From JBFMAI01 sp040755725 (GTDB lineage Bacteria > Planctomycetota > Phycisphaerae > UBA1845 > Fen-1342): a stretch of 64,000 nt of DNA. The notes under the pieces are model-generated. The model did not search any database. It saw only the letters and a program-made list of their open reading frames with translations, and was not told the origin of the DNA. The DNA is taken from positions 186,001 to 250,000 of the forward strand of contig JBFMAI010000039.1 of NCBI GenBank assembly GCA_040755725.1. Reading direction: 5' to 3'. Both the position numbers and the translations under genes were made by a program. Positions 42,901 through 50,479 of this stretch are shown piece after piece (position 1 is the stretch's first letter; each line of letters starts with the position of its first letter).

Positions 42901-43334
42901 GGGGCACACTGCTCAGCAGCGAGCAACCCGTCCAGCAACTGGATGTGCTCACGTTCTTAGGATTCGTCATCCTCGTCGGCATCGTGGTCAACAACGCGAT
43001 TCTGCTCGTGGACCAGTCGCTCCAGAATCTCCGGCTGCACGGCCTGCGGCCGGTCGCGGCCGTGCGCGAGGCGGCCCGCGTCCGCGTGCGGCCGGTCCTG
43101 ATGACCAGCCTGACGACGATCTTCGGGCAGATTCCACTGGCGTTGTTTCCGGGAGCCGGCAGCGAGCTGTACCGCGGGCTGGCCGCGGTCATGGTCGGGG
43201 GGCTGCTAGTCGCCACCTTGGGCACGCTTATTCTGGTGCCCAGCGTGCTCGGCCTGGTGCTGGACCTCCGCGAGCGCATCGCACGCGTCTTCGGCGGCAC
43301 CGCGGCCCCCATGCCCGAGCCGCACGACCGCTGA
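39972..43334 (+). CDS. RND-family efflux transporter permease
   Basis: An inner-membrane proton-driven pump of 1,120 residues, slightly long for the family. It has the RND layout: one N-terminal helix (VGVSVGVLLVVLFGLLS), a periplasmic porter region, six helices with the proton-relay motif GMAFAVGMVVDNAVVVLENI, then the second porter half and final helices with VGIVVNNAILLVDQ and VRPVLMTSLTTIFGQIPL. Substrate class (drugs, lipids or other) cannot be told from sequence. The second porter half has an insertion of roughly 100 residues around EEQRQLDAAWREQTQ with an acidic/basic coiled character. The GTG start at 39972 is the first in frame after the adaptor gene. Confidence 0.93.
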   Translation: MNLIRLCLHRPVGVSVGVLLVVLFGLLSLFAIPVQLTPNVDTPIISVQTRWLGANPQEMEREVIDRQEEMLRSVKGLRKMTSESRDNRGTIRLEFYPDVNKETALRDVTDKLRQVSGYPLEVDQPTVQAADAAAETPIAWLVLYAKDPDEEEQVRELEDFAEDYIKPYLDRVPGVAEVDIYGGKKREMQVRVEAGALAARGLTVRDVVTALRGQNTNVSAGARAQGKRDYTVRTVGQYASAEEILDTVIAYTPGGPVYVRDVAEVELSFRRPISFVRARGRWVLSLPVRREVGANVITVMEGIKDAVRRANDEVLRARGLELELTQVYDETVYIHQSIAMVQWNIVIGGALATAVLLLFLRDWRATLVVALAIPVTVIGTFVAVVAFGRTLNVISLAGMAFAVGMVVDNAVVVLENIYRHRQMGQATFQAAMDGANEVWGAVLASTLTTMAVFIPVIFVREEAGQLFRDISIAIATAVGLSLIVSVTVIPTLAARLLGVRQPRDIPASERHPTGRVAAAVAMLVERVNLRPRFRLALIVLMAGGALGLARLLIPDATYLPSGNRNLVFGFLLTPPGYTLAEFERIARTIENGIHAYWEVEPGSEEQRQLDAAWREQTQRMIDAHAIPDLAQGDGKRLSWLERDRIRREWLTPPPLIDHFFLVSFNGGCFMGASSRDPKRVKPLVRLLQRAAGGIPGVFPMFFQTQLFTFGGGNTADIQIRGDNLDQVIAAATAMYTECNTAFGQPRPSPTNFNLGRPELQVVPDRERAADLGLTAADVGQIVEATVDGVYVGDYRLAGGDTIDLRLLIQGQLGEPTQKIGQVPIYTPVGGIVPLSAAVRLIDTTALEQINHVERQRAVTLTVNPPEALALEAVIRQIKEEIEPKLRQEGRIAPGVLVSLTGNADKLVAARNAMVGEWRGFTLQTAANIVGSRFFLSVIIVYLLMAALYESWIYPFVIMFSVPLAVFGGFLGLSIAHWGTLLSSEQPVQQLDVLTFLGFVILVGIVVNNAILLVDQSLQNLRLHGLRPVAAVREAARVRVRPVLMTSLTTIFGQIPLALFPGAGSELYRGLAAVMVGGLLVATLGTLILVPSVLGLVLDLRERIARVFGGTAAPMPEPHDR

Positions 43335-43388
43335 CGCCGATCCGCATATACTTCGCGGCATGAGCGGCGACAACGTGGAGCATTACCC

Positions 43389-43549
43389 TGGCCGGTACGG
43401 AGCCCGGCCGCTACAGCCGGTGGCACAGGCGTCCCGCCTGTGGTCCGACGGCCAGTACGGGGCCCGGCCGCCACAAGCAGGCGAGACGCCCGCACTCCCC
43501 AGTAGCGCCGGACCGGAGCCTGCCCGCCGTGGCGGGAGCCCGGCGCCGC
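43389..43549. repeat. Composite dispersed repeat, copy 1
   Basis: Contains GTACGGAGCCCGGCCGCTAC, a hairpin CACAGGCGTCCCGCCTGTGG, and the segment from GCGAGACGCCCGCACTCCCC through GTAGCGCCGGACCGGAGCCT to GGCGGGAGCCCGGCGCC. The first and last of these, in the same order and orientation, recur at 54737-54843. It lies directly upstream of the glycosyltransferase start, where it creates a misleading in-frame N-terminal extension. Confidence 0.65.
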
Positions 43550-43557
43550 GGAGGCCC

Positions 43558-44760
43558 ATGCAAGACAGGAGAGCGATAGCCCACCCCGGGGCCGCGTCGC
43601 CGCGGCGGATCCTCATCATCAAACCGAGCTCCCTCGGCGACATCGTTCACGCGCTACCCGTGTTGGTCTTGCTGAGGGAAACGTGGCCGCAGGCGTGCAT
43701 TGCCTGGCTGGCCGGCACCGCCTTCGCCCCCCTGCTCGACGGCCACCCCCTACTCGACGAGGTGATCGTCTTTGATCGCCGACGTTTCGGCCGCCTCCTG
43801 CAAAGTCGGCGCATCCTGGCGGACTTTGTGTGTTTCGTGTGGCGGCTGCGCCGCCGCCGGTTCGACCTGGTGATCGACTTGCAGGGCCTGGTGCGCAGCG
43901 GCTTTCTCGCCTGGGCGAGCGGAGCCCGGCGGCGAATCGGTTTCGCCGAGGCCCGCGAGCTGGCCCCGCTGTTCTATTCCCAGCGCGTCGCCTGCCCGCC
44001 CGACGCCACCCACGCCGTGGACAAGAACTGGCACTTGGCCGGCGCGCTGGTGCGCCGCGACGGCGCGTCAGGGGGTCCGAGCGGCGACCGTGAGGGAGCG
44101 GTTCGGGACCACCCTGACCCCCGCTGGAAGCCGGATACAGGCGCGCGGCCACCACCCCGCTTTCCGCTGGGCCTTCGTAGTGGGGAACTCGCCGCCGCGA
44201 GGCGACTGCTCGCGGAGGCCGCCGGGCGCCCACTCGACACGTTCATCGCGCTGCTGCCCGGCGCCCGCTGGGAATCGAAACGCTGGCCGGCGGACCGTTT
44301 CGCCACTCTGATTGGCCGCCTGCACGCGGAGGGTCTGCCGCCGGTCGTGCTGCTAGGCGGGCCGGATGATCGGACGTTGGCGGAGCAAATCGCGTCCGCG
44401 TGCGCCGCGCCCGTGACCAACCTCGTGGGGCGGTCCACGCTGCGCGAACTCAGCGCCCTGCTCGCGCTGTCCACTCTCGTAATCTGCCAGGACTCGGGGC
44501 CGATGCACATCGCCGCCGCCCTGGACAAGCCGCTCGTGGCGCTCTTTGGCCCGACCAGCCCGGCCCGGACGGGGCCGTATTCGCCGGCGGCCCGCGTCAT
44601 CTCGCTCCCGCTCGAATGTGCCCCGTGTTATCGGCGCCAGTGCCCGCTGGGCCACCACGCCTGCCTGAAACGGCTGGAAATCGACGCCGTACTCGCCGCA
44701 GTCCGGGAGCGGTGGAACACGGCGGACCGGTCCGCTCCCGTCGCATCGGCATTGGTCTGA
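43558..44760 (+). CDS. Family 9 glycosyltransferase (heptosyltransferase-like)
   Basis: A 400-residue GT-B enzyme of the ADP-heptose:LPS heptosyltransferase group, probably adding a sugar to lipopolysaccharide core or another envelope glycan at the inner membrane. The N-terminal Rossmann lobe begins ILIIKPSSLGDIVHALPVL and the C-terminal lobe has the nucleotide-sugar motif VICQDSGPMHIAAAL and ALFGPTSPARTGPYSP. The start at 43558 (MQDRRAIAHPG) follows GGAGG; 66 codons upstream translate a dispersed repeat and were excluded. A 52-bp palindrome (44067-44118) is read in frame at residues 170-187, in the linker between lobes, where relatives are usually shorter. Four C-terminal cysteines (ECAPCYRRQCPLGHHAC) follow the second lobe. 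Confidence 0.88.
   Translation: MQDRRAIAHPGAASPRRILIIKPSSLGDIVHALPVLVLLRETWPQACIAWLAGTAFAPLLDGHPLLDEVIVFDRRRFGRLLQSRRILADFVCFVWRLRRRRFDLVIDLQGLVRSGFLAWASGARRRIGFAEARELAPLFYSQRVACPPDATHAVDKNWHLAGALVRRDGASGGPSGDREGAVRDHPDPRWKPDTGARPPPRFPLGLRSGELAAARRLLAEAAGRPLDTFIALLPGARWESKRWPADRFATLIGRLHAEGLPPVVLLGGPDDRTLAEQIASACAAPVTNLVGRSTLRELSALLALSTLVICQDSGPMHIAAALDKPLVALFGPTSPARTGPYSPAARVISLPLECAPCYRRQCPLGHHACLKRLEIDAVLAAVRERWNTADRSAPVASALV
44067..44118. repeat. Palindromic element inside the glycosyltransferase gene
   Basis: Arms GTCAGGGGGTCC (44067-44078) and GGACCACCCTGAC (44106-44118) pair with a single bulge around a loop containing GGCGACCGTGAGGGAGCGG. It is translated as part of the interdomain linker. 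Confidence 0.6.
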
Positions 44761-44879
44761 ACCGACTGCCGCGCCCGATCTCAAGTCAAGCCTTCCCCGC
44801 GAACAGCCGACCCGATAAGCGAGGCGGGAAGTCGCCGTTGTCGGCCGACCGGTCGGCCCGCGGCCTTTGGAGCCCGACT

Positions 44880-46415
44880 ATGCGTGCTGATCTCCTGCGC
44901 CCGTCCCGTGCCCTCTGGCCCACTGCGCTGCTCATCGCCGGCCTGGCCAGTTGCGCACCGGAGTACCGCTGGTGCCTGTTCGACGGACACTGCGGCAACG
45001 GCACCGTCGCCGGCAGCGTCTTCACCACCGATCGCACCACCGGCAGCTTCACCGCCGTGCTCCTTCAGGGTCGGACGTTCATCGAGGGGCGCGTGGTCAA
45101 CACGGTCACGTACCTGCCCAGCGACATGACCCGCCGGCCGATCCTGATCGACTTCAACAACGACGGCCGGGTCGACCCCGTCGTCGGGTACAACCAGCGG
45201 AAGTACGGCATCATCCAGATTCTGCTCAGCTACGGGGAGCCCGGCACGGTGCAGTACGCCAGCCTGACGCTGGACGGCGGCGCGAACCCCTGGTCGTACA
45301 TGGAGGACGTCGCCGTCGGTGACATCGACGGCGACGGGTGCCTGGACATCATCGCCGCCACCCGTGACGGCATCGTCTACATGCACCACCCGTCCGACCC
45401 GCGGCGGACCCACGTGCTGCCGGAGTGGGGGCAGCCCGAGGGCGATCTGGAGCTCATCGACCAGACGACGGAGCTCCTCACCAACGACGAGCTGACCGCG
45501 ATCCTGGCCCAGGCCCTGGGCCCCGGCGCGAACCTGGACAACTACGTCATCACGGTGGAACAGGGTTACACCCGCGTCGAGATCGCCGACTTCGACAACG
45601 ACGGCGACAACGACATCGCCGCCGCCCGACGACTCAAGGTCAGCCTGGAACCGAAGCCCGACACGCCGGTGGAGCCCCTGGAAATCGTGGCCGGCTCGAT
45701 CCAGGTGTTGCTCAACCCCGGCCGGGCCGTGGACGGCCAGGGCTGGACCGCCCTCGTCGTCGGTCAGCACGAACGGCACAACGTGCTCGACCGCGAAGGC
45801 GCCCGCGACTTGCGGGCCTACGACCTGGACGGCGACGGCGACCTCGACCTGATCTCCACCGCGGCCGATGACCAGAACGTGCAGGTCGCCTGGTTCGAGA
45901 ACCCCCGCGGCCCCGGGGCCCTCGATCCGGCCGAAGTCTGGCCCCAGCACCGCATCGGCAGCGTGCGGGGGGCCTATACCATCGACGTGGCGGACGTCAC
46001 CGGCGACGGCCGCGTGGACGTCATCGCCACCAGCCCCGAGCAAATGCAACTGGTCGTCTTCGTACAGCCCGAGTCGGTGGCGGACCGCGGCTACGACTGG
46101 TACACGGCGCCCATCGTCAACTTCGAGTCCTTCGAGCCCCGCTCGGTCCGCGCGATCGACGTGGACAACGATGGCGTCCTCGAACTCGTCGTGGGGGGCA
46201 CCGGCGGCGCGGTCCGCTACTACGAGCCCGGTTTGTCGCCCTTCGACGAGTGGGGCGGTCATATCGTGGTGACCTTCGACCCGCCGGGCGACGTCGGGTT
46301 GCTGGGCTACGGCGACGTGGACGGCGACGGCGACATCGACCTGGTGACCGTCATCGACGCCGACGACGTCAATGCGAATCGTGTGACCTGGGTACGCAAC
46401 GAGATTATTCGGTGA
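44880..46415 (+). CDS. VCBS/FG-GAP repeat lipoprotein
   Basis: A 511-residue exported lipoprotein (hydrophobic lead ending LIAGLASC, Cys about 25) built of beta-propeller-like repeats with calcium-binding loops: DFNNDGRVDPVVG, DIDGDGCLDIIAA, DFDNDGDNDIAAA, DLDGDGDLDLIST, DVTGDGRVDVIAT, DVDNDGVLELVVG and DVDGDGDIDLVTV, seven in all, so a complete seven-bladed propeller is plausible. Such proteins usually bind ligands or other surface proteins; no catalytic domain is seen. The ATG at 44880 has GGAG 7 bases upstream. The HAF-repeat gene follows after 32 bases and is probably in the same operon. Confidence 0.82.
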   Translation: MRADLLRPSRALWPTALLIAGLASCAPEYRWCLFDGHCGNGTVAGSVFTTDRTTGSFTAVLLQGRTFIEGRVVNTVTYLPSDMTRRPILIDFNNDGRVDPVVGYNQRKYGIIQILLSYGEPGTVQYASLTLDGGANPWSYMEDVAVGDIDGDGCLDIIAATRDGIVYMHHPSDPRRTHVLPEWGQPEGDLELIDQTTELLTNDELTAILAQALGPGANLDNYVITVEQGYTRVEIADFDNDGDNDIAAARRLKVSLEPKPDTPVEPLEIVAGSIQVLLNPGRAVDGQGWTALVVGQHERHNVLDREGARDLRAYDLDGDGDLDLISTAADDQNVQVAWFENPRGPGALDPAEVWPQHRIGSVRGAYTIDVADVTGDGRVDVIATSPEQMQLVVFVQPESVADRGYDWYTAPIVNFESFEPRSVRAIDVDNDGVLELVVGGTGGAVRYYEPGLSPFDEWGGHIVVTFDPPGDVGLLGYGDVDGDGDIDLVTVIDADDVNANRVTWVRNEIIR

Positions 46416-46447
46416 CCGGGGCGCGGCCCCCCACGGAGAATACGCCC

Positions 46448-48031
46448 ATGATCCGTCGCTCCACTGTCCTTGGCCCGCGGCGGTTGCGACCGGCTTCGAC
46501 GCTCCTCGCGGCCCTCGTGCTGGTCGGCGCGGCCCGCGCCCAGAGCGGGCTGGTGCTACGTTACCAGTTGCTCGAACTCAAGGGCGGCGAGACCGGCTCG
46601 ACCCGGGCTTACGCCATCAACAACACCGGCCAGGTGGTCGGGTACATCGAGGTGGGCGGCAAAAAGCACTCGGCGCACTGGCACAACCGCGTCACCACCG
46701 ACCTGCACGGCACGGTCCACTACGACCTCCAGCACCCCTACCCCCTGTTCAATCAGGATTACAGCGAGGCCTTCGACATCTCGGACGCCGACCAGGTGAT
46801 CGGCACCGCCCGCATCAGCATCGACTGCCCGCCCGACATCCTCATCACCAACGCCTTCATCGTCCGCCCCGCCGTCTTGACCGACCTGGCGACGCCTTAC
46901 CCCGGCGACGCCCTGACCAACCTGCGGACGTTTGGCAACCCGTGCGACACGGCCTATGACAGCGCCGCGACGGGCGTGAGCAACAGCAACATCGTCGTCG
47001 GGTGGGCCGACCGCTCCGACGGCGTCACGCACGCCTTCCTGGTGCGGCCGATCGGCGGCCAGTTCTTCACCGATCAGAACGTCGATCTCGTCAACGACCT
47101 GATGATCGATCTCGGCACGCTCCAGGCGTCCGACCCCGTGAGCAGCGCCACGGCCGTAAACGACGACGGCGAGGTCACCGGTTATTCCTACACCACCGTC
47201 GGCGGCCGGGCGGCGTACCGCGCGTTCCTGCTCACCCCGCTCGACAACAACAACGACGGCGTGCCCGACCAGTGGTTCGTGGACGGCGGCGACGGCGCCA
47301 ACGCCCTGATGATCGACCTCGGCACACTCGGCGGCTCCAATAGCTGGGGGCGGGCCATCAGCAACAGCGGGGTGATCGTGGGCGAGTCCGACCTCGACAT
47401 GCCCACCGGCGAGCACTACACCCGCGCGTTCCGCTGGGCCAACGGGATCATGACCGACCTCGGCACCCTCCGCGACGACCCCAATCACGGCTTCAGCTCC
47501 GCGTCGGGCATTAACGACGACGGCGTCATCGTGGGCTGGGCCGAGAACGAGGCCCGCGAACGCCGGGCGTTCATCTGGCAACGCGGCCGCATGAAGGACT
47601 TGAACGAGCTCCTGTACCTGAAGACCGAGTCCGGTTCGACCGTCACTCCGTCGATCACCCTGACCGAGGCCCGCGACATCAATGACGACGGCCTCATCGT
47701 GGGCTGGGGCAGCGTCAAGGGCACCCAGGGCGCCACGACCCGCGGTTTCCTGCTCATCCCCACCTGGCTCGATCCGGCGGAACTCGAGGAAGACGAGAAC
47801 AGCAGCCCCGGCGGGACCGACGGAACCGGGGGCAACTACAACGGCATCCCGGTCTTCGGGCCGCCCACGACGCCCGACAGCGGCGAGCCGAATCAGCCGA
47901 GCACGCCCACGACCCCGGGCTCGTCTTTCATGGGGCTGTGCGGCAGCGGCACGTTGACGGTGCTGCCGCTGACGATACTGGGTCTGTGTGGCCTGCGCTC
48001 CACCAGGCGGCATCGAACCCTCCGTTGCTAG
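46448..48031 (+). CDS. Secreted HAF-repeat protein with Cys-TM-Arg C-terminal sorting-like tail
   Basis: A 527-residue exported protein. Signal peptide about 1-32 (cleavage after ARAQ). The body is a series of HAF-type repeats, seen as DLGTLGG, DLGTLQA and DLGTLRD blocks alternating with AINNTGQVVGY, GVSNSNIVVGW, AVNDDGEVTGY, AISNSGVIVGE, GINDDGVIVGW and DINDDGLIVGW turns: a beta-propeller-like fold of unknown ligand. A Gly/Pro/Thr-rich spacer precedes a tail with CGSG, a 15-residue hydrophobic helix and RSTRRHR, which resembles MYXO-CTERM or related surface-sorting signals. The start follows an ATG after a short gap from the VCBS gene. Confidence 0.8.
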   Translation: MIRRSTVLGPRRLRPASTLLAALVLVGAARAQSGLVLRYQLLELKGGETGSTRAYAINNTGQVVGYIEVGGKKHSAHWHNRVTTDLHGTVHYDLQHPYPLFNQDYSEAFDISDADQVIGTARISIDCPPDILITNAFIVRPAVLTDLATPYPGDALTNLRTFGNPCDTAYDSAATGVSNSNIVVGWADRSDGVTHAFLVRPIGGQFFTDQNVDLVNDLMIDLGTLQASDPVSSATAVNDDGEVTGYSYTTVGGRAAYRAFLLTPLDNNNDGVPDQWFVDGGDGANALMIDLGTLGGSNSWGRAISNSGVIVGESDLDMPTGEHYTRAFRWANGIMTDLGTLRDDPNHGFSSASGINDDGVIVGWAENEARERRAFIWQRGRMKDLNELLYLKTESGSTVTPSITLTEARDINDDGLIVGWGSVKGTQGATTRGFLLIPTWLDPAELEEDENSSPGGTDGTGGNYNGIPVFGPPTTPDSGEPNQPSTPTTPGSSFMGLCGSGTLTVLPLTILGLCGLRSTRRHRTLRC

Positions 48032-48070
48032 GCTCGGCCCCAGTTCCTCCGTGACCTTTCGGAGCGCGAC

Positions 48071-48122
48071 GGAGGGCGAAGCTCCTGCTGAGCCGCGGCT
48101 CGCCGGAAGGCTCGCCCTCCCC
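48071..48122. repeat. GGGAGGCTCGCCCTCCC-type palindromic repeat, copy 3
   Basis: GGAGGGCGAAGCTCCTGCTG, AGCCGCGGCTCGCC and GGAAGGCTCGCCCTCCCC in order. It is the cleanest copy: 45 of about 52 positions agree with 38470-38521 by eye. It lies between convergent genes. Confidence 0.7.
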
Positions 48123-48148
48123 AGGTGCGCCGCTGTCGCGGCGCTGCT

Positions 48149-49279
48149 TCACCCGCCGGTCGGCCCCGGCGCGCCGGGGTCCCGCGGCAGGAATGCGGAG
48201 ACATCCAGCCCGCTGGCCGCCTCGGAGTAACGCCGGGCGAAATCGGCCAGCGTCGCGGGGGTCACCAACTCGGAGGGGATGATCCGCGGGGCCCCCTGGC
48301 CATGGCGCAGCAGCGCGTCCGTCGCGGCCTCGACCGCCGCATAGCCGATGTCACCATCGAGCGGCCCCACCAGGGCGACCGCCTGCCCGTCGCCACCGGG
48401 CCGTCCCAGCCGTGACCACAGCACGGGGACCGCGGACAGCGTGGCGAAGCGGAAATCCGGGCTCACCTCGCGGACGTCGTGCTCCCACCCCGCCGGAGGA
48501 CGCAGCCATAGGTTCGCGTCGAGCGTGATCACGAGCCCCACCCGCGGGTAGCGTTTCAGCAGGTCGGTCAGGACACGGTCACCCTGCCCGCCGGCGTCCG
48601 CGGCGCTGCCCTCCGCGAGCAACTTCATGTCGAACTGCCGGTGGGCCTTCTCCATGAAGCGCTGGTAGCAACGCGTCGCCAGCGTTCCGGTGCCGGCCGC
48701 GTGAACCAGCAGGTAGCTTTGTCGACCGGCGGCGATGCGCTCCAGATTGTCGCCGAGCAGTTCGGCGGCGGCCGGCAGGTCCGTCCCCACGTGTGCCGCG
48801 ACGCGCGGGTCGTTCAGCTCCTGCCCCACCGTCACGATCAGCACGCGCTCACGGGCGATCCGATCGACCGCCGGTTGCCACCGCGGCGGTTCGTCCACGC
48901 ACAAGCAGATGACGCCCGGCTTAAGCTCCAACGCCTGCTCCACGGTGGCCAGCAACGCCGCGGGCGTCGTGTCCGGCGGCGCCGGGCAGTGGACCCGCAG
49001 GATCGGCAGTCGGGCGGCATAGCGCTGGGCGCCGCCGCGAATTCCGGGCCATTGGGGGTCGGTTTCGCTCGGTCCGATCACCACGATAACCGCCCCCCGC
49101 ACGTCTTGGGCCGCCTCCCCGACCGACCGGGCGTCCTGCTCGCACCCCACCGTGGTCCCGAGGATACCCAGGCAAGCCAGCGCCAGCCCTAGACGTGGCC
49201 GACCGAGCGCCCGGCCGCCCCCGCCGGCGTTGGCGCCCTCTCCACCCCTGGCCGATGATGGTATAATGGATAAGGTCAT
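48149..49279 (-). CDS. Periplasmic sugar-binding-like lipoprotein
   Basis: A 376-residue lipoprotein with a hydrophobic lead ending LGILGTTVGC (lipobox). The rest matches the periplasmic-binding/LacI-type sugar sensor fold: GAVIVVIGPSETDPQWPGI, a helix-strand repeat with KPGVICLCVDEP, TVGQELNDPRVAAHVGTD, VGLVITLDANLW and VALVGPLDGDIGYAAVEAA. It resembles ribose/galactose-binding proteins and may bind a sugar or autoinducer-like ligand. No ABC permease or kinase lies beside it, so it may act in signalling or with a distant transporter. The ATG at 49279 is preferred; 49309 is possible. It is divergent from the Ser/Thr/Gly-rich protein and shares with it a symmetrical -10 box. Confidence 0.75.
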   Translation of the reverse strand: MTLSIIPSSARGGEGANAGGGGRALGRPRLGLALACLGILGTTVGCEQDARSVGEAAQDVRGAVIVVIGPSETDPQWPGIRGGAQRYAARLPILRVHCPAPPDTTPAALLATVEQALELKPGVICLCVDEPPRWQPAVDRIARERVLIVTVGQELNDPRVAAHVGTDLPAAAELLGDNLERIAAGRQSYLLVHAAGTGTLATRCYQRFMEKAHRQFDMKLLAEGSAADAGGQGDRVLTDLLKRYPRVGLVITLDANLWLRPPAGWEHDVREVSPDFRFATLSAVPVLWSRLGRPGGDGQAVALVGPLDGDIGYAAVEAATDALLRHGQGAPRIIPSELVTPATLADFARRYSEAASGLDVSAFLPRDPGAPGPTGG

Positions 49280-49288
49280 CGTTGTGAG

Positions 49289-49296
49289 ACTATAGT
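49289..49296. promoter_or_regulatory. Symmetrical -10 element (ACTATAGT) serving both directions
   Basis: ACTATAGT is its own reverse complement, so TATAGT reads on both strands. The minus-strand start would lie about 3 bases before the lipoprotein ATG and the plus-strand start about 20 bases before the ATG at 49323. A TATAAT at 49262-49267 is inside the lipoprotein coding region. Confidence 0.4.
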
Positions 49297-49322
49297 CCCT
49301 CAGGCCCATGAGAGGTATTGGC

Positions 49323-50261
49323 ATGTCGCGGCTCATGATAATCGCAACGGTGGCGCTGGCGCTGGGTGTCTCCTTGGCCGACGCGCAAACCGTGACGCAA
49401 ACCTCCACGCAGACCTCAACCCAGACGCAAACCACCGACGCCAAGGATTTGACGACGGGCACGCCCCACGAAAACGCCGGCAGCGGTCGTGTCGCCGCCC
49501 GGGCACCGGGCACGTGGGTCAAGGCGGCCATCACGCGCCATTCGAAGATCATGGCCGAGCGCCTGACCGCCTCCCGCTTCGGGCAGTCGAGTACGGCGTC
49601 AAGCCAAAGCAGTAGTTCGCAGACTTCGACGAGCAGTCAGTCGGGCCTGAGCGGACTGGCCGGCCTCCTGAGTCTGGCCTCGCTGGGCTCTACAAGCGGG
49701 TTAAGCGGTCTGCTGAGCGGTCTGACGGGGACCACTTCCGGCACCGGCACGGGATTTCCCGCACCATCGAACGGCACCAGTTACACCCTGGACGACCTCA
49801 TTCGCTTGGGGCAGATGTTCGGCGGCGGCACCCAGACCACGACGACGACCACCGGCAACACCACCACCGGCGGCAACACGACCGCCAAGTCGACGACGAC
49901 CCAGACCAAGCAAGCCGCCACGGGTGGGGCGATCGGGCGGCTGCCGAAGCCTGAGCAGCGCTTCCAGCAGACCACGACGGGCACCACAACGACCGAGACC
50001 GATTTCAAGACGCGCTGGGCCAACGCCATGCTCCAGACGTTCTTCAGCGCGCTGACCCTCGGCCTTCAGTCGAGCCAGTTCATCGACCTCGTCAAAGACG
50101 CCTTGCGGCCGCTGGTCTTGCCGACGACGGAGAACAATGACGGCAACGGCTCCGGCAACGGCTCCGGCAACGGCTCGGGCAACGGTTCGGGCAATGGCTC
50201 CGGCAACGGCATCGAGGATATTGATCAAGTTGGGGGGGGCGGCGGGAGTTCCACGATCTGA
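49323..50261 (+). CDS. Ser/Thr/Gln/Gly-rich exported low-complexity protein
   Basis: A 312-residue exported protein of unknown function. Signal peptide 1-22 (ending LADAQT), then alternating Thr/Gln blocks (QTSTQTSTQTQT), a short conserved-looking basic segment (WVKAAITRHSKIMAERLTAS), Ser/Leu/Gly stretches (SGLSGLAGLLSLASLG), Thr runs, a folded-looking C-terminal helix (RWANAMLQTFFSALTLGLQSS) and a (GNGS) tandem repeat ending GGGGGSSTI. Composition suggests a surface, matrix or fibre-forming protein. The start is decided by AGAGG 7 bases before the ATG at 49323, rather than the ATG at 49308. No relative is recognised. Confidence 0.65.
   Translation: MSRLMIIATVALALGVSLADAQTVTQTSTQTSTQTQTTDAKDLTTGTPHENAGSGRVAARAPGTWVKAAITRHSKIMAERLTASRFGQSSTASSQSSSSQTSTSSQSGLSGLAGLLSLASLGSTSGLSGLLSGLTGTTSGTGTGFPAPSNGTSYTLDDLIRLGQMFGGGTQTTTTTTGNTTTGGNTTAKSTTTQTKQAATGGAIGRLPKPEQRFQQTTTGTTTTETDFKTRWANAMLQTFFSALTLGLQSSQFIDLVKDALRPLVLPTTENNDGNGSGNGSGNGSGNGSGNGSGNGIEDIDQVGGGGGSSTI
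50142..50210 (+). repeat. 12-bp tandem repeat encoding (GNGS)n
   Basis: Five full copies and one partial copy of GGCAACGGCTCC, with third-position changes, inside the low-complexity gene. The copy number is a multiple-of-three-safe change, so it could vary between strains without a frameshift. Confidence 0.8.
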
Positions 50262-50336
50262 CGGGAGCGGACCTTCCCGCCCATTCCGCGCGGCGTGTTT
50301 ATCCGGGTCCAGGGCTTCCGGAGTGCCGAGCTGAAA

Positions 50337-50384
50337 CCCGCACGCCAGTGCGGGGCCGGGCGACCCACCGCTTGCGTGGTGGGT
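50337..50384. repeat. Double-hairpin repeat, copy 2
   Basis: First hairpin CCCGCAC-GCCA-GTGCGGG (50337-50354), second ACCCACC...GGTGGGT (50363-50384), identical to 11161-11182. The same pair of hairpins recurs at 51034-51081. Confidence 0.7.
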
Positions 50385-50479
50385 TCTGTCTTCTTTACGT
50401 CGTGGCACAAGTCGCGGACAATAACCGCGCCGCTTCGTCGAATCCCTCCGTGCCGAGCGCTGGGGCGGCAGGTGCGCCA

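Noticed and set aside
43360..43557. N-terminal extension of the glycosyltransferase from 43360
   Set aside because: It translates the composite repeat found also at 54737 and precedes a good ribosome site at 43550.
49262..49267. TATAAT as the promoter for the Ser/Thr-rich gene
   Set aside because: It lies inside the divergent coding region, has no suitable -35, and the ACTATAGT box is better placed; it remains a possibility.
50142..50210. Regular 12-base repeats as a possible CRISPR or satellite
   Set aside because: They have no spacers and encode GNGS within a continuous gene.
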